Assembly (NCBI GenBank): GCA_017305455.1
Contig: JAFKKO010000114.1
Coordinates: 42,884 to 106,883 of the forward strand
Length of the DNA stretch: 64,000 nt
From: Hyphomicrobiales bacterium
Lineage (GTDB): Bacteria; Pseudomonadota; Alphaproteobacteria; Rhizobiales; Xanthobacteraceae
Direction: 5' to 3'
Below, one piece after another: positions 1 to 8,153 of this stretch. Numbering within the stretch: the first letter of the stretch is position 1; each line of letters begins with the position of its first letter. The position numbers and the translations under genes were made by a program. The notes below the pieces were generated by a model. It saw only the letters and a program-made list of their open reading frames with translations. It ran no database searches and was not told the DNA's origin.

Positions 1-201
1 CCGGTTCAGGATCGTATCAAGCAGATCGTCAAGACATCCGCATCCCAGATCAAGTTCATGGCCTGCGGGAATACCAAGCAGGGTATGGAGCAGCGCGAAG
101 GCAAGACAGTTGACATCGTTCCGGAAGCGACGACCGTTCCGTCGGGCGCGGTGCAGTTGATCGAGCTTCAGGAAAAAGGCTGGGCGTATCTGCGGCCGTG
201 A
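1..201 (+). CDS. DsrE-family sulfur-relay-like protein, C-terminal part
   Basis: The first 66 codons are open in frame 1 and end with TGA at 199-201, so this is the 3' end of a gene that begins before the window. The visible residues include the stretches KQIVKTSAS, FMACGNT, IVPEA and LQEKGWAYLRP, the pattern I associate with small DsrE/DsrF-like proteins whose C terminus ends in a GWAY segment. Such proteins bind or relay sulfane sulfur in the cytoplasm and often lie at the edge of sox clusters, which fits the soxT/soxR/soxS genes next to it. A Cys is visible in ACGNT and could be the sulfur carrier. The N terminus, promoter and operon partner are not visible. Confidence 0.6.
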   Translation, partial: PVQDRIKQIVKTSASQIKFMACGNTKQGMEQREGKTVDIVPEATTVPSGAVQLIELQEKGWAYLRP

Positions 202-302
202 GCAACGTCTCGCGATGGCTCCGCACAAATGGTGCGGGGCCGTCGCCACTGATCGATGCGAATGCGGGACGCGATCTGCGCGCGTCCGATCGCTGTGTTC
301 TC

Positions 303-1412
303 TTATTTGGAAATCCAGATCCGGCTGGTCAAATGCGACCAGCCGCGCTGCATCATGTCACGGGGCGAGCCGTCGACCAGCATGGTGATGCCGAGCCGCG
401 CGCCGAGCACCATGCCGCCGACCGCGAATGGCCATGACAGCGCCAGCATCGACCCGGCGCTGATGCCCTGACCGATGGTGCAACCGCCGGCGAGAATGCC
501 GCCGATGCCCATCAACGCGCCGCCGGTGAGATGGCGGCGCATCTCGCGATCGTCGTCGAACGCTTCCCATTGCAGTTCGTCGGCGAACCATGCCGCAAGG
601 TAAGAGCCGATGACGACGCCGAACACGCTGGCGACGCCGAAATCGCTGAAGCCGCCGATATTGAGCAGACCGGCGTAAAACGCCTTGCCGATGGTGGAGA
701 CGAAGGTGAGACTCTGCGGCCGCGCCGGCGCGGCGAAGTCGTCGCCGAGCAAGGAGGTGGCGAGCCATCCGGCGATGACGGCGAAGCCGAGCAGAACGCC
801 CGCCGTGAGCAGACGGCGCGCACGCCACAGCCGGGTGTCGGCGAGCGCGAGCCAGCACAGGCTGACGCCGGCGATCACCGCGATCAAAGCGCGCAGATCG
901 ACGCCCGCGGCAAGCGATGACAACGAGGCGATGTCGGCGGGAACGTCGCCCGGCATCGGCAGCGCGAGTTTTTCCAGGAAGATGATGCGAAAGTCGGCGA
1001 GGATTCCGCGCAGCGCGGCGTAGGCAAATGCGCCGAGCACCAGCACGACGATCAGGCTGCGCAGATCGCCGCCGCCAAGCCGGATCAGCGAGCCGAATCC
1101 GCAGGTGCCGACCATCGCCATGCCGACGCCGAAGATCACGCCGCCGATCACGATGGAAATCAACGACAGTGCGGGCGGCACGAAGGGGGTATCTTCAGGA
1201 TGCAGGATGCCGCCGAGAACGAGTCCCTGCGTTCCGAGAATTGCGATGCCCAGGGCCAGGCCGAAAATTTTCATGCGCCGGCCATCGCCGCCCATCAACG
1301 CATCTTCGATCGCTCCGAACGTGCAAAGCCGCGCGCGGCGCGCGACAAAGCCCGCCACCGCCCCGATCAACAGACCGCACAAAGCTGGCATCCACGCAGA
1401 CATGTTCTGCAA
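303..1412 (-). CDS. soxT: YeeE/YedE-family (SoxT-like) sulfur-compound permease
   Basis: A 369-residue, strongly hydrophobic protein with many predicted membrane spans in the inner membrane. It carries the paired Cys-containing motifs of the YeeE/YedE thiosulfate-transporter family: RARLCTFG near residues 27-33, GTCGFGS near 102-108 and GGCTIGQG close to the C terminus. In characterised family members such cysteines pass thiosulfate through the channel. It lies just downstream of soxR and soxS on the same strand, so a role in importing thiosulfate or another sulfur signal is likely. The chosen start is a TTG at 1412 because AGGAG stands 7 bases upstream of it; the first ATG (1403) would be 16 bases from that site. 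Exact substrate is inferred. Confidence 0.8.
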   Translation of the reverse strand: MQNMSAWMPALCGLLIGAVAGFVARRARLCTFGAIEDALMGGDGRRMKIFGLALGIAILGTQGLVLGGILHPEDTPFVPPALSLISIVIGGVIFGVGMAMVGTCGFGSLIRLGGGDLRSLIVVLVLGAFAYAALRGILADFRIIFLEKLALPMPGDVPADIASLSSLAAGVDLRALIAVIAGVSLCWLALADTRLWRARRLLTAGVLLGFAVIAGWLATSLLGDDFAAPARPQSLTFVSTIGKAFYAGLLNIGGFSDFGVASVFGVVIGSYLAAWFADELQWEAFDDDREMRRHLTGGALMGIGGILAGGCTIGQGISAGSMLALSWPFAVGGMVLGARLGITMLVDGSPRDMMQRGWSHLTSRIWISK

Positions 1413-1469
1413 GGATTGGCTCCTCCCGCTTCGGCCCCGCGCTTCGCTTCTTCAAACGGCGCAAGGTCC

Positions 1470-1487
1470 ACCTGCCGGGGGGCAGGT
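1470..1487 (-). other. hairpin directly after soxR stop
   Basis: ACCTGCC at 1470-1476 pairs perfectly with GGCAGGT at 1481-1487 around a four-base loop. It begins at the base next to the soxR stop codon and precedes soxT by about 60 bases. There is no U-tract, so it is more likely an mRNA-stabilising or attenuating hairpin than a full terminator. Confidence 0.4.
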
Positions 1488-1877
1488 TTAGTCCTTCTTC
1501 TCGCCTCGCACGGGGGCGCAGAAAATATCGTAGACGACCGAGATCATGCTTCGCACGTCGTCATTGGCCAGGCTGTAATAGATCGCCTTGCCGTCGCGGC
1601 GGGTATCGACCATGCCGTCGTAACGCAGCCGCGCCAGTTGCTGGGACACCGCGGACTGGCGCAGCGAGAGAATGTTCTCCAGTTCGGTGACGGAGCGCTC
1701 GCGCTCGGCCAGCAGACAAAGCAGCAGCAGACGGTTCTCGTGTGACAGCGCCTTGAGGAAATTGCTCGCCTTGCGCGCCTTGCGCATCAACTGATCGAGT
1801 TCAGGCGAGTATTCCGCGCCGTCGCGCAGTTCGTGTTCAAGATCTGAGGAAAGTATAGCGGTCATGTTGGCAATCAT
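1488..1877 (-). CDS. soxR: ArsR-family repressor SoxR
   Basis: A 129-residue winged-helix regulator. The DNA-binding core is visible as LSHENRLLLLC, the recognition helix segment RQSAVSQQLARLR, and the wing RRDGKAIYYSL. SoxR of sox clusters is an ArsR-type repressor that releases sox promoters when reduced sulfur compounds are present. A longer frame reading back to 1973 would overlap soxS by 82 bases; I prefer the ATG at 1877 because it leaves a 14-base gap to the soxS stop and gives a normal ArsR length. It is in one operon with soxS upstream and soxT downstream. Two Cys residues (one in LLLLCLLAE, one in DIFCAPV) could serve as redox or sulfane-sulfur sensors; that is inference. Confidence 0.85.
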   Translation of the reverse strand: MIANMTAILSSDLEHELRDGAEYSPELDQLMRKARKASNFLKALSHENRLLLLCLLAERERSVTELENILSLRQSAVSQQLARLRYDGMVDTRRDGKAIYYSLANDDVRSMISVVYDIFCAPVRGEKKD

Positions 1878-1891
1878 GAATTGGTGACGGG

Positions 1892-2296
1892 TCAGATTCT
1901 GCTGGAGCGTTCCAGTTTGGAACGCTGAAACTCCGGAGCGATCTTGGTCGCGTAAGTGCCGAGAAGCCCCCAAAACGCATCGTCATTGATGTAGCCAGTG
2001 ATGCGGCCGATCTCCTTGCCGTTGTCGATGATCACGAATGTCGGCGTGAAGCGAACAGGTGCGGCGAGGGTGATACCCGCCTGACTCTGCTCGCGAATAT
2101 GCAACCTGCGCAGCGGCAGCATGTGCGCTTCCGTGGTCTTCTCGTAGAGCGAGCCGACCTCCCGATCCCATCGCTGGCAGTGCGTGCAGCCGGCCTGTTC
2201 GAACATGATCAGTTCGGACGCCAGCGCCGGCAACGCCGCTGCGATGTTCACCGTCGCCGCAAACAACGCGATTTTGATCATCGACTTTATAAACAT
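1892..2296 (-). CDS. soxS: periplasmic thioredoxin-like protein SoxS
   Basis: A 134-residue protein with an N-terminal signal peptide (hydrophobic run ending about ALPALA) followed by a thioredoxin-like domain with a C37-T-H-C40 active site and the cis-proline region RFTPTFVI. SoxS keeps SoxY reduced and reactivates it in the periplasm, receiving electrons from the CcdA-like protein SoxV, whose gene diverges from it. It is the first gene of the minus-strand soxS-soxR-soxT unit. Two starts are possible, ATG 2296 and ATG 2281; neither has a clear Shine-Dalgarno sequence. The separate SoxW thioredoxin found in other sox clusters is not present in the window. Confidence 0.85.
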   Translation of the reverse strand: MFIKSMIKIALFAATVNIAAALPALASELIMFEQAGCTHCQRWDREVGSLYEKTTEAHMLPLRRLHIREQSQAGITLAAPVRFTPTFVIIDNGKEIGRITGYINDDAFWGLLGTYATKIAPEFQRSKLERSSRI

Positions 2297-2325
2297 ATGC
2301 TACACATACACGAATTCGCATGTTT
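2291..2325. promoter_or_regulatory. candidate SoxR operator between soxS and soxV
   Basis: The 45-base gap between the divergent soxS and soxV genes holds an imperfect inverted repeat: AAACATATGC at 2291-2300 and GCATGTTT at 2318-2325, with GAATTC between them. Its position between two divergent genes, one of which is co-transcribed with soxR, makes it the natural place for SoxR to act. Binding is inferred. Confidence 0.4.
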
Positions 2326-2341
2326 CTTCAAATGGAATGCC

Positions 2342-3082
2342 ATGATCGGATCACTTTCGTTGGCGGGCGCGCTGGGGGCGGGGCTGCTGTCATTTCTTTC
2401 CCCCTGCGTATTGCCACTGGTGCCACCTTACCTGTGTTTCTTGGCCGGAATCAGCCTCAATGACCTGACCCAGACCGAACGGCGCCTCTGGCAGCCGAAC
2501 TGGCGTGTGGTGGCGCTGTCCTTGGCCTTCGTCCTTGGATTCGGCACGGTTTTCGTGGGGCTCGGGGCCTCGGCCTCGCTGCTCGGCAAAGCCATCACCG
2601 CCCATTTCGAGACGTTGGGCATGATCGCGGGCGCCGTGATCATTGTCCTCGGCCTGCATTTTCTGGGTGTTTTCCGGATCGGCCTGCTGTTTCGCGAGGC
2701 GCGGTTTCAGACCGCGAGCAAGCCGGCCGGTTTTCTCGGCGCCTATATCGTCGGTCTCGCCTTCGCCTTCGGCTGGACCCCCTGCGTCGGTCCGGTGCTC
2801 GCCGCGATCCTGCTGGTGGCGGGCTCGGAAGGATCGGCCGGGCACGGCGCGTTGCTGCTCGGCGCCTATGCGCTCGGCATCGGCATCCCGTTCATGCTTG
2901 CTGCCTTGTTCTCCAACCATTTCATGCGGCTGATGGCGCGGCTGCGCAGCCGGATGGAGACCATCGAGAAGGTGATCGGCTCGGCATTGGTGATAACCGG
3001 CGTGCTGTTCCTCACGGGAGGCATGCAGGTGATTTCCGGCTGGCTCCTGGAAACATTCCCGGCGATCGGCACGATCGGGTGA
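2342..3082 (+). CDS. soxV: CcdA-family disulfide-reducing membrane protein SoxV
   Basis: A 246-residue inner membrane protein with about six hydrophobic spans. It has the two CcdA signature cysteines, C22 in LSPCVLPLVPPYL and C148 in GWTPCVGPVL, each in a membrane segment. SoxV takes electrons from cytoplasmic thioredoxin and passes them across the membrane to SoxS/SoxW, which in turn keep SoxYZ reduced. The start at 2342 fits the family N terminus (short, then the first span); an in-frame extension to 2099 would run through the divergent soxS gene and is rejected. It is divergent from soxS and separated from the following minus-strand gene by a palindromic repeat. Confidence 0.9.
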   Translation: MIGSLSLAGALGAGLLSFLSPCVLPLVPPYLCFLAGISLNDLTQTERRLWQPNWRVVALSLAFVLGFGTVFVGLGASASLLGKAITAHFETLGMIAGAVIIVLGLHFLGVFRIGLLFREARFQTASKPAGFLGAYIVGLAFAFGWTPCVGPVLAAILLVAGSEGSAGHGALLLGAYALGIGIPFMLAALFSNHFMRLMARLRSRMETIEKVIGSALVITGVLFLTGGMQVISGWLLETFPAIGTIG

Positions 3083-3192
3083 GATGACGGACCTCTGGGA
3101 CGTCACGGAAGGATGCCGGGCGACAAACTGAATCACAGTTCGTCATGGGCGGACCTGATCCGCGCATCCATCGTTCTGAAAGAGGAAAATGG

Positions 3193-3215
3193 ATTGCCGG
3201 GTCAAGCCCGGCAAT
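3193..3215. repeat. palindromic intergenic repeat (copy 1)
   Basis: ATTGCCGGG at 3193-3201 and CCCGGCAAT at 3207-3215 form a perfect 9-base-pair stem with a five-base loop, in the gap between the convergent soxV and HbpS-like genes. Related GCCGGG/CCCGGC palindromes with GTCATG or AATGAC ends occur at about 27206-27330 and 33060-33186. Confidence 0.6.
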
Positions 3216-3236
3216 GACCCACAAGCGCAATCCGCT

Positions 3237-3740
3237 CTAGAAATCGAGCTTGTCGAGAATCGCCGCGATGCCGGCTTTCGCGCAGGCTTCGTCCTCGGCG
3301 CCGCCCGGCGCGCCGGAGACGCCGATCGCGCCCAGCAGCGAGCCGCCGGATTCGATCATGACGCCGCCGCCGATCATCACGACGTTCGGCAGATCGCGCA
3401 GGCCGGCCTGCGGCGAGCCCGGCTGCGTCAAAGAGGTGAGTTCGCTGGTGCTGGTGCGGAAGGAGGCCGCGGTCCACGCCTTGCCGGTGGCGGTGGGCGG
3501 GGTGTGCGGGCCGGCGAAGCGGTCGCGCAGCATCACCTGCGGCGTGCCGAAGCGATCGACCACCGCGACCGCGACCTGATAGCCGCGCTTGTCGCACTCG
3601 GCGAGCGCCGCCTTGGCGGCGTCGAGCGCGAGCTCGACGTTAAGAGCCTTGTAGGTGACGAGCTTGTCCTGCGCACGAGCAGGCAGAACGGACGCGGCGA
3701 GACAGAGGACTGAGATTGTCAGCAGATTCTGCGGTCGCAT
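3237..3740 (-). CDS. secreted HbpS/GlcG-family protein
   Basis: A 167-residue protein with a clear signal peptide (hydrophobic core, then LPARAQ) and a single domain of the HbpS/GlcG type (formerly DUF336). The family pattern is visible in ALAECDKRGYQVAVAVVD, the LRDRF segment, the MIGGGVMI segment and the terminal GAIGVSGAPG-EDEACAKAGI. HbpS-type proteins bind haem or sense redox state outside the cell; others are of unknown role. It lies 37 bases downstream of soxX in the same direction, so it is probably transcribed with soxAX. A cytosolic relative is encoded at 46790-47221. Function in thiosulfate oxidation is not established. Confidence 0.7.
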   Translation of the reverse strand: MRPQNLLTISVLCLAASVLPARAQDKLVTYKALNVELALDAAKAALAECDKRGYQVAVAVVDRFGTPQVMLRDRFAGPHTPPTATGKAWTAASFRTSTSELTSLTQPGSPQAGLRDLPNVVMIGGGVMIESGGSLLGAIGVSGAPGGAEDEACAKAGIAAILDKLDF

Positions 3741-3777
3741 GGTTCACTCCTCACATCGTGCGCAGGTGCAAGCCTCG

Positions 3778-4431
3778 TTACTTGTTGACCGGAGATTCCG
3801 GATCGAACAGCAGCGCGACCAGGTCCTTGATCTGCTTCTCGCTCAGGACGTTGTTGGCGCCGAAGCGCGGCATGTTGGAGCATGCGACAAAGGCCTGCGA
3901 GTTGTAGATCTTGGCGTACGCGCTTTTGGCTTCGGCCGGATCGAATTTGCGATCCTTGCCGTAGTTGGTCAGGCTCGGTCCGAGCGTGCCGAACGACACT
4001 TCGGCCTTGTCGAGCTGATGGCAGGCGTAGCAGTTGCCGCCGCTCACGGTGTCCGGCTTGTCGGAGAACTGGCCACCGCGGCCGTTGTCGGCGATCTTCT
4101 TGCCCGACTTCCAGTCGCCGAGCAGTTGGCCGTCGGCAGGGTACACCACCTTGGCCATCTCGCGCTTGATGATGGCGTCGGCTTCCTTCGACGGCACGTT
4201 GTTGTGATAGGCGTTGCAGGTCTTCAGCGTGTCGTCGGGGACGATGCGCTGCTGCCATTCCTCCGGCGCCTTGCCGAAGGTGTCTTTCAGATAGGCCTCC
4301 ACCACGGCAGGGTCGGCCTGCTTCGGCGCGGCTTCAGTCTTTGCTTTCGGAGCCGCACCCGCCGCGAACGGCAGAGCAAGAGCCAGCGCGCCGGCGAGAG
4401 CGAGCGCGGAAATCCTGATCGATTGAGTCAT
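3778..4431 (-). CDS. soxX: thiosulfate oxidation cytochrome SoxX
   Basis: A 217-residue periplasmic c-type cytochrome: signal peptide to about residue 26, then one haem motif C134-Y-A-C137-H138. The C-terminal ACSNMPRFG stretch offers the likely Met axial ligand. SoxX partners SoxA in the SoxAX complex, which oxidatively joins thiosulfate to the SoxY cysteine. The protein is longer than the shortest SoxX proteins because of an extra segment of about 90 residues between the signal peptide and the haem domain, containing two additional Cys-bearing or charged stretches. The gene follows soxA by 11 bases and is divergent from soxYZBCD. Confidence 0.9.
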   Translation of the reverse strand: MTQSIRISALALAGALALALPFAAGAAPKAKTEAAPKQADPAVVEAYLKDTFGKAPEEWQQRIVPDDTLKTCNAYHNNVPSKEADAIIKREMAKVVYPADGQLLGDWKSGKKIADNGRGGQFSDKPDTVSGGNCYACHQLDKAEVSFGTLGPSLTNYGKDRKFDPAEAKSAYAKIYNSQAFVACSNMPRFGANNVLSEKQIKDLVALLFDPESPVNK

Positions 4432-4442
4432 GTCGCCCTCCC

Positions 4443-5264
4443 TTAGCGCTTGATCGACGGAACGTTGATCACGCCGCCTTCCGCGTTCTTGTTCAGATAG
4501 ACTGTGAGCGCGGTCAGCGCCTCGGTGCCGTAGCCGGGCATCGGCCAGCGCTGCTGGCGGTAGCAGTCATAGAGGCGGTGCTGCATGGTGCGCAGGGCGC
4601 CTTGGGAGACGCGATAGGTCGGCCACGTTCCCATGGTTTCCTGCGCCTGCTTGCCGGGCTTCGACAGATCGGGCAGGCCCTGCAGGCGGATGCGCTTGCC
4701 TTCTTCGGCGTGGCAGGTGGCGCAGGAGAAGTCGTTGACGCCGCCGCGGCGGAAGAACAGCGCTTCACCGACCGCCGCCATTTCCTTTTCCTTCGGATGG
4801 CTGAGCGAGACGTTGATCTTCATGCCGTTCGACTTGTTGGCGATGTAGGCGACGAGGTCTTCCATGTCGGAAGCCTTGCCGGGACCCGAAAAGCGACGTG
4901 CGACGACGTCCTTGGTGTCGAGCCCCTGGAGCTTGTCCATGCACCAGAGCAGGCGCTGCTCGAGGTCCATGACCTTGTCCGCGTCCTTGAAATAACGCGG
5001 TAACTGGGCGTACACGCCCTCCAGTTTGCCGGCGCCGAGACCGAGGTCGCAGCTCTCGAGCGAAACGTTCTTGGTTCCGCGTTTTTCTTTCCACAGCGCC
5101 TCGCCACGATCCACGGCGAGATAGCCGGGATTGGACATCGGGTCGGAAATCATCTCGCGGTAGCGTTCGATTTCCTTTTCGCTGGCATCCTGTGAATAGG
5201 CTAAGGTGTTGGATACGCAAAATAAGGCAACGGCGATCGCCGACCGAATTGCGGTCTGTCTCAT
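4443..5264 (-). CDS. soxA: L-cysteine S-thiosulfotransferase SoxA, monohaem type
   Basis: A 273-residue periplasmic protein. The signal peptide ends near ASDQ-like residues after LAYSQ. It has one haem motif, C181-A-T-C184-H185, and the catalytic cysteine C234 in [10 protein letters not shown], which carries a persulfide and ligates the active-site haem. The N-terminal half, where dihaem SoxA proteins have a second CXXCH, instead has only C72 and C108, so this is the monohaem subclass in which these two cysteines form a disulfide. ATG 5264 is preferred over an upstream in-frame start at 5351 because GGAGGGAGG lies 6 bases before it. First gene of the soxA-soxX-HbpS unit. Confidence 0.92.
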   Translation of the reverse strand: MRQTAIRSAIAVALFCVSNTLAYSQDASEKEIERYREMISDPMSNPGYLAVDRGEALWKEKRGTKNVSLESCDLGLGAGKLEGVYAQLPRYFKDADKVMDLEQRLLWCMDKLQGLDTKDVVARRFSGPGKASDMEDLVAYIANKSNGMKINVSLSHPKEKEMAAVGEALFFRRGGVNDFSCATCHAEEGKRIRLQGLPDLSKPGKQAQETMGTWPTYRVSQGALRTMQHRLYDCYRQQRWPMPGYGTEALTALTVYLNKNAEGGVINVPSIKR

Positions 5265-5446
5265 CTTCTTCCTCCCTCCGTAAGACCGTCTATGCAGTCC
5301 TTGCGGGTTTCCTGGATTCGCTCCAGACATCTTTACATTCAAGAAAAACAATATAATGATGTGTCCCGATCATGATAGATTTCGTTGAGGAACGTCAAGC
5401 GTTACTATTAAGGGACGATTGAAAGAAGTCCCATCGGAGGAGACAA
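5265..5446. promoter_or_regulatory. divergent soxA / soxY promoter region
   Basis: The 182-base gap between soxA and soxY contains an AT-rich core (about 5331-5400) with TATAAT at 5352-5357 and the perfect palindrome ATCATGAT at 5369-5376. It must hold the promoters for both soxAX and soxYZBCD, and is a likely second site for SoxR. Exact -35 elements are not clear. GGAGGAG stands just upstream of soxY. Confidence 0.5.
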
Positions 5447-5911
5447 ATGGTTCTGAATCCTGTTGAAACGACCCGCCGCGAGACACTGACGCTGGCGGCC
5501 GTCGCCGGACTTGCGGCGTTTCTTGCGCCGAAGATGGCGATGGCGGACGAGCAGATGCTCGCCGCTGAAATCAAGAAGCTCTACGGCGACAAGAAGCTCG
5601 ATAGCGGCAAGATCAAGCTCGATGTGCCTGAAATCGCGGAGAACGGCCTGGTCGTTCCGGTCAACGTCGAGATCGAAAGCCCGATGACCGATTCGGATTA
5701 CGTCAAAGCCGTCCACATCTTTGCCGACGGCAATCCGATGCCAGGCGTCTGCAGCTACAAGTTCACGCCTGATTGCGGCAAGGCGTCGGCCTCGACCCGC
5801 ATGCGTCTTGCGCAGACGCAGAACATCGTCTGCATCGCGGAGATGTCGAACGGCAACCTGTATACGACAAAATCCAACGTGAAGGTGACGATCGGCGGCT
5901 GCGGCGGCTAA
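5447..5911 (+). CDS. soxY: sulfur carrier protein SoxY
   Basis: A 154-residue protein whose C terminus is the SoxY hallmark GGCGG; the cysteine at residue 152 is the swinging arm that carries the sulfur intermediates. The N terminus has a twin-arginine motif (TRRETLTL) before a hydrophobic stretch, so the folded SoxYZ complex is exported through Tat. Three more cysteines occur in GVCSY, PDCGK and NIVCIA. CGGAGGAG precedes the ATG by 6 bases. It starts the soxYZBCD operon, 46 bases ahead of soxZ, and its partners SoxAX (loading), SoxB (sulfate release) and SoxCD (sulfane oxidation) are all encoded beside it. Confidence 0.95.
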   Translation: MVLNPVETTRRETLTLAAVAGLAAFLAPKMAMADEQMLAAEIKKLYGDKKLDSGKIKLDVPEIAENGLVVPVNVEIESPMTDSDYVKAVHIFADGNPMPGVCSYKFTPDCGKASASTRMRLAQTQNIVCIAEMSNGNLYTTKSNVKVTIGGCGG

Positions 5912-5956
5912 TCGAACAATCCACACGACAACAACAATTCAGGCGAGGAAATTCAG

Positions 5957-6286
5957 ATGGCGACCAAACCCACACCGCGCGTACGCGTTCCTGCGCAGGC
6001 CAAGGCCGGTGAAATCATCGAGATCAAGACTCTCATTTCGCACGAAATGGAGTCCGGTCAGCGCAAGGATTCGGCCGGCAAGGTTGTGCCGCGCAAGATC
6101 ATCAACAAGTTCACCGCGTCCTTCGATGGCAAGCCGGTGTTCGAAGCCGACTGGCATCCGGCGATCTCCGCCAACCCGTATCAGTCGTTCTTCTACAAGG
6201 CCGCCAAGAGCGGCGAGTTCACCTTCACCTGGAAGGATGACGACGGCTCGGACTACACGGCGACGAACAAACTGACCGTTGCCTGA
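5957..6286 (+). CDS. soxZ: SoxZ, SoxY partner subunit
   Basis: A 109-residue protein without a signal peptide and with the SoxZ pattern: PRVRVP near the start, GEIIEIKTLISHEMESG, the F-DGKPVFEADWHPAISANPY segment (immunoglobulin-like fold) and the acidic FTWKDDDGSDY stretch. SoxZ forms the heterodimer with SoxY and is carried out of the cell with it through the Tat signal of SoxY. GGCGAGGAA precedes the ATG. The gene lies 45 bases after soxY and about 94 bases before soxB. Confidence 0.95.
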   Translation: MATKPTPRVRVPAQAKAGEIIEIKTLISHEMESGQRKDSAGKVVPRKIINKFTASFDGKPVFEADWHPAISANPYQSFFYKAAKSGEFTFTWKDDDGSDYTATNKLTVA

Positions 6287-6380
6287 GCATTCGCCGCGCG
6301 CGACCAAGAGTCGCGTGCGGCCTCGATCCGACAAAATCTCCGAACGCTAGCCTTCCGGCCGGGAGGCGAAAGGTTGAGTC

Positions 6381-8081
6381 ATGATTTCACGGCGGGAATT
6401 TCTGCAAGCGACGGCGGCTGCGTCCGCGCTGACAATCGGCAGCGGACTGGGATCGCTCGGCCGCGTTGCCGCGCAGCAGCGCCTGACCCAGGCCGACATT
6501 CTCAAATTCGATCCGCTCGGCACGGTGACGATTCTCTACATCGCCGATACCCACGCCCAGCTCATGCCGCTGCACTTCCGCGAGCCGTCGGTCAATCTTG
6601 GCGTCGGCGCTGACAAGGGACTGCCGCCGCATCTGACCGATGCCGCCTTCCGCAAGTATTTCAACGTCGCCGCCGGCACCGCCGATGCGTTCGCGTTGAC
6701 GGCGGACGACTTCGTTTCGCTGGCGAAGAACTACGGCAAGATGGGCGGCATGGATCGCGTCGCGACGCTGGTGCGCGCGGTGCGTGCCGAGCGCGGTGAC
6801 GACAAGGTGCTGCTGCTCGATGGCGGCGATAGCTGGCAGGGAAGCTGGACGTCGCTGCAGACCAAGGCGCAGGACATGGTCGACGTCATGGGCGCGCTCA
6901 AGCTCGACGCGCTGGTCGGCCACTGGGAGTTCACCTACGGCGCCGATCGCGTCAAGGAACTGGTGAAAGCCGCGCCGTTCGCGTTCCTGGCGCAGAACAT
7001 CCGCGATGCCGAATGGCAGGAGCCGGTGTTCGAAGCGCGCAAGATGTTCGAGCGCGGCGGCGCCAAGGTTGCCGTGATCGGCCAGGCCCTGCCGCGCACC
7101 GCGATCGCCAATCCGCGCTGGATGTTCCCGCAGTGGGAGTTCGGCATCCGCGAAGAAGACATGCAGAAGCAGGTCGATGACGCGCGCGCCGAGGGTGCCG
7201 ATATCGTCGTGCTGCTGTCGCATGACGGTTTCGACGTCGACCGCAAGCTGGCGGGCCGCGTCAAGGGCATCGACGTCATTCTGACCGCGCACACCCACGA
7301 CGCGATGCCGGGCCTGATCAAGGTCGGCGACACCGTGCTGGTGGCGACCGGCTCGCACGGCAAATTCCTGTCGCGCCTCGACATCGAGGTGAAGAACAAG
7401 AAGGTCACCGGCGTCCGATACAAGTTGATGCCGGTGTTCGCCGACGCCATCAAGCCGGATCCGGAGATGGCGGCGCTGGTCGAGAAGGTGAGGGCGCCGT
7501 TCGCCAAGGATCTGGCGCGCAAGATCGGCCACACCGATTCGCTGCTCTATCGTCGCGGCAACTTCAACGGCACCTTCGACGATCTGATCTGCAACGCGAT
7601 GCTGGCCGAGCGCGATGTCGAGATCGCGCTGTCGCCGGGCTTCCGCTGGGGCGGCACGCTGGTGCCGGGCGATGCGATCACCTGGGAGGATGTCACCAAC
7701 GCGACCGCCATCACCTATCCGAACTGCTATCGCAACGAGATGACCGGTGCGCAGCTCAAGGATGTGCTGGAAGATATCGCCGACAACATCTTCCACCCCG
7801 ATCCGTACTTCCAGGGCGGCGGCGACATGGTCCGCATCGGCGGCATGGGCTATTCGATCGACATCAACAAGGCGATGGGATCGCGCATCTCCAACCTGAC
7901 GCATCTGAAGTCGGGCAAGCCGATCGAGGCTGCGAAGAAATACACCGTCGCCGGCTGGGCCAGCATCAACGAGAACACGCAAGGCCCGCCGATCTGGGAC
8001 GTGGTGTCCGCGCACATCTCCAAGATCGGCAGCGGCATCAAGATCGAACCGAACACGGCGGTGAAAGTGTCGGGGGCGTAG
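6381..8081 (+). CDS. soxB: SoxB thiosulfohydrolase
   Basis: A 566-residue periplasmic enzyme that removes the terminal sulfone group of SoxY-bound thiosulfate as sulfate. A Tat signal (SRREFLQA) begins the protein. The metallophosphoesterase-type core starts with D56-T-H58, continues with GGDSWQGSW, GHWEFTYG and LSHDGFD, and includes the late AHTHD segment; together these bind the two manganese ions. The second half corresponds to a 5'-nucleotidase C-terminal domain. GGGAGGCGAAAGG precedes the start. It is in line with soxYZ and soxCD. The stop codon lies in a small hairpin described separately. Confidence 0.96.
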   Translation: MISRREFLQATAAASALTIGSGLGSLGRVAAQQRLTQADILKFDPLGTVTILYIADTHAQLMPLHFREPSVNLGVGADKGLPPHLTDAAFRKYFNVAAGTADAFALTADDFVSLAKNYGKMGGMDRVATLVRAVRAERGDDKVLLLDGGDSWQGSWTSLQTKAQDMVDVMGALKLDALVGHWEFTYGADRVKELVKAAPFAFLAQNIRDAEWQEPVFEARKMFERGGAKVAVIGQALPRTAIANPRWMFPQWEFGIREEDMQKQVDDARAEGADIVVLLSHDGFDVDRKLAGRVKGIDVILTAHTHDAMPGLIKVGDTVLVATGSHGKFLSRLDIEVKNKKVTGVRYKLMPVFADAIKPDPEMAALVEKVRAPFAKDLARKIGHTDSLLYRRGNFNGTFDDLICNAMLAERDVEIALSPGFRWGGTLVPGDAITWEDVTNATAITYPNCYRNEMTGAQLKDVLEDIADNIFHPDPYFQGGGDMVRIGGMGYSIDINKAMGSRISNLTHLKSGKPIEAAKKYTVAGWASINENTQGPPIWDVVSAHISKIGSGIKIEPNTAVKVSGA

Positions 8082-8092
8082 CCCCCGCGTTT
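8071..8092 (+). terminator. hairpin over the soxB stop codon
   Basis: CGGGGGC at 8071-8077 pairs perfectly with GCCCCCG at 8081-8087 around GTA; the stop codon TAG is partly in the loop. CGTTTTCG follows. The short T run suggests at most partial termination or 3'-end protection between soxB and soxC. Confidence 0.35.
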
Positions 8093-8153
8093 TCGCGCCG
8101 GAATTGCGAGCAACATATTCACGTATACGGATAACTAAAAAGGAGAGACGGGC

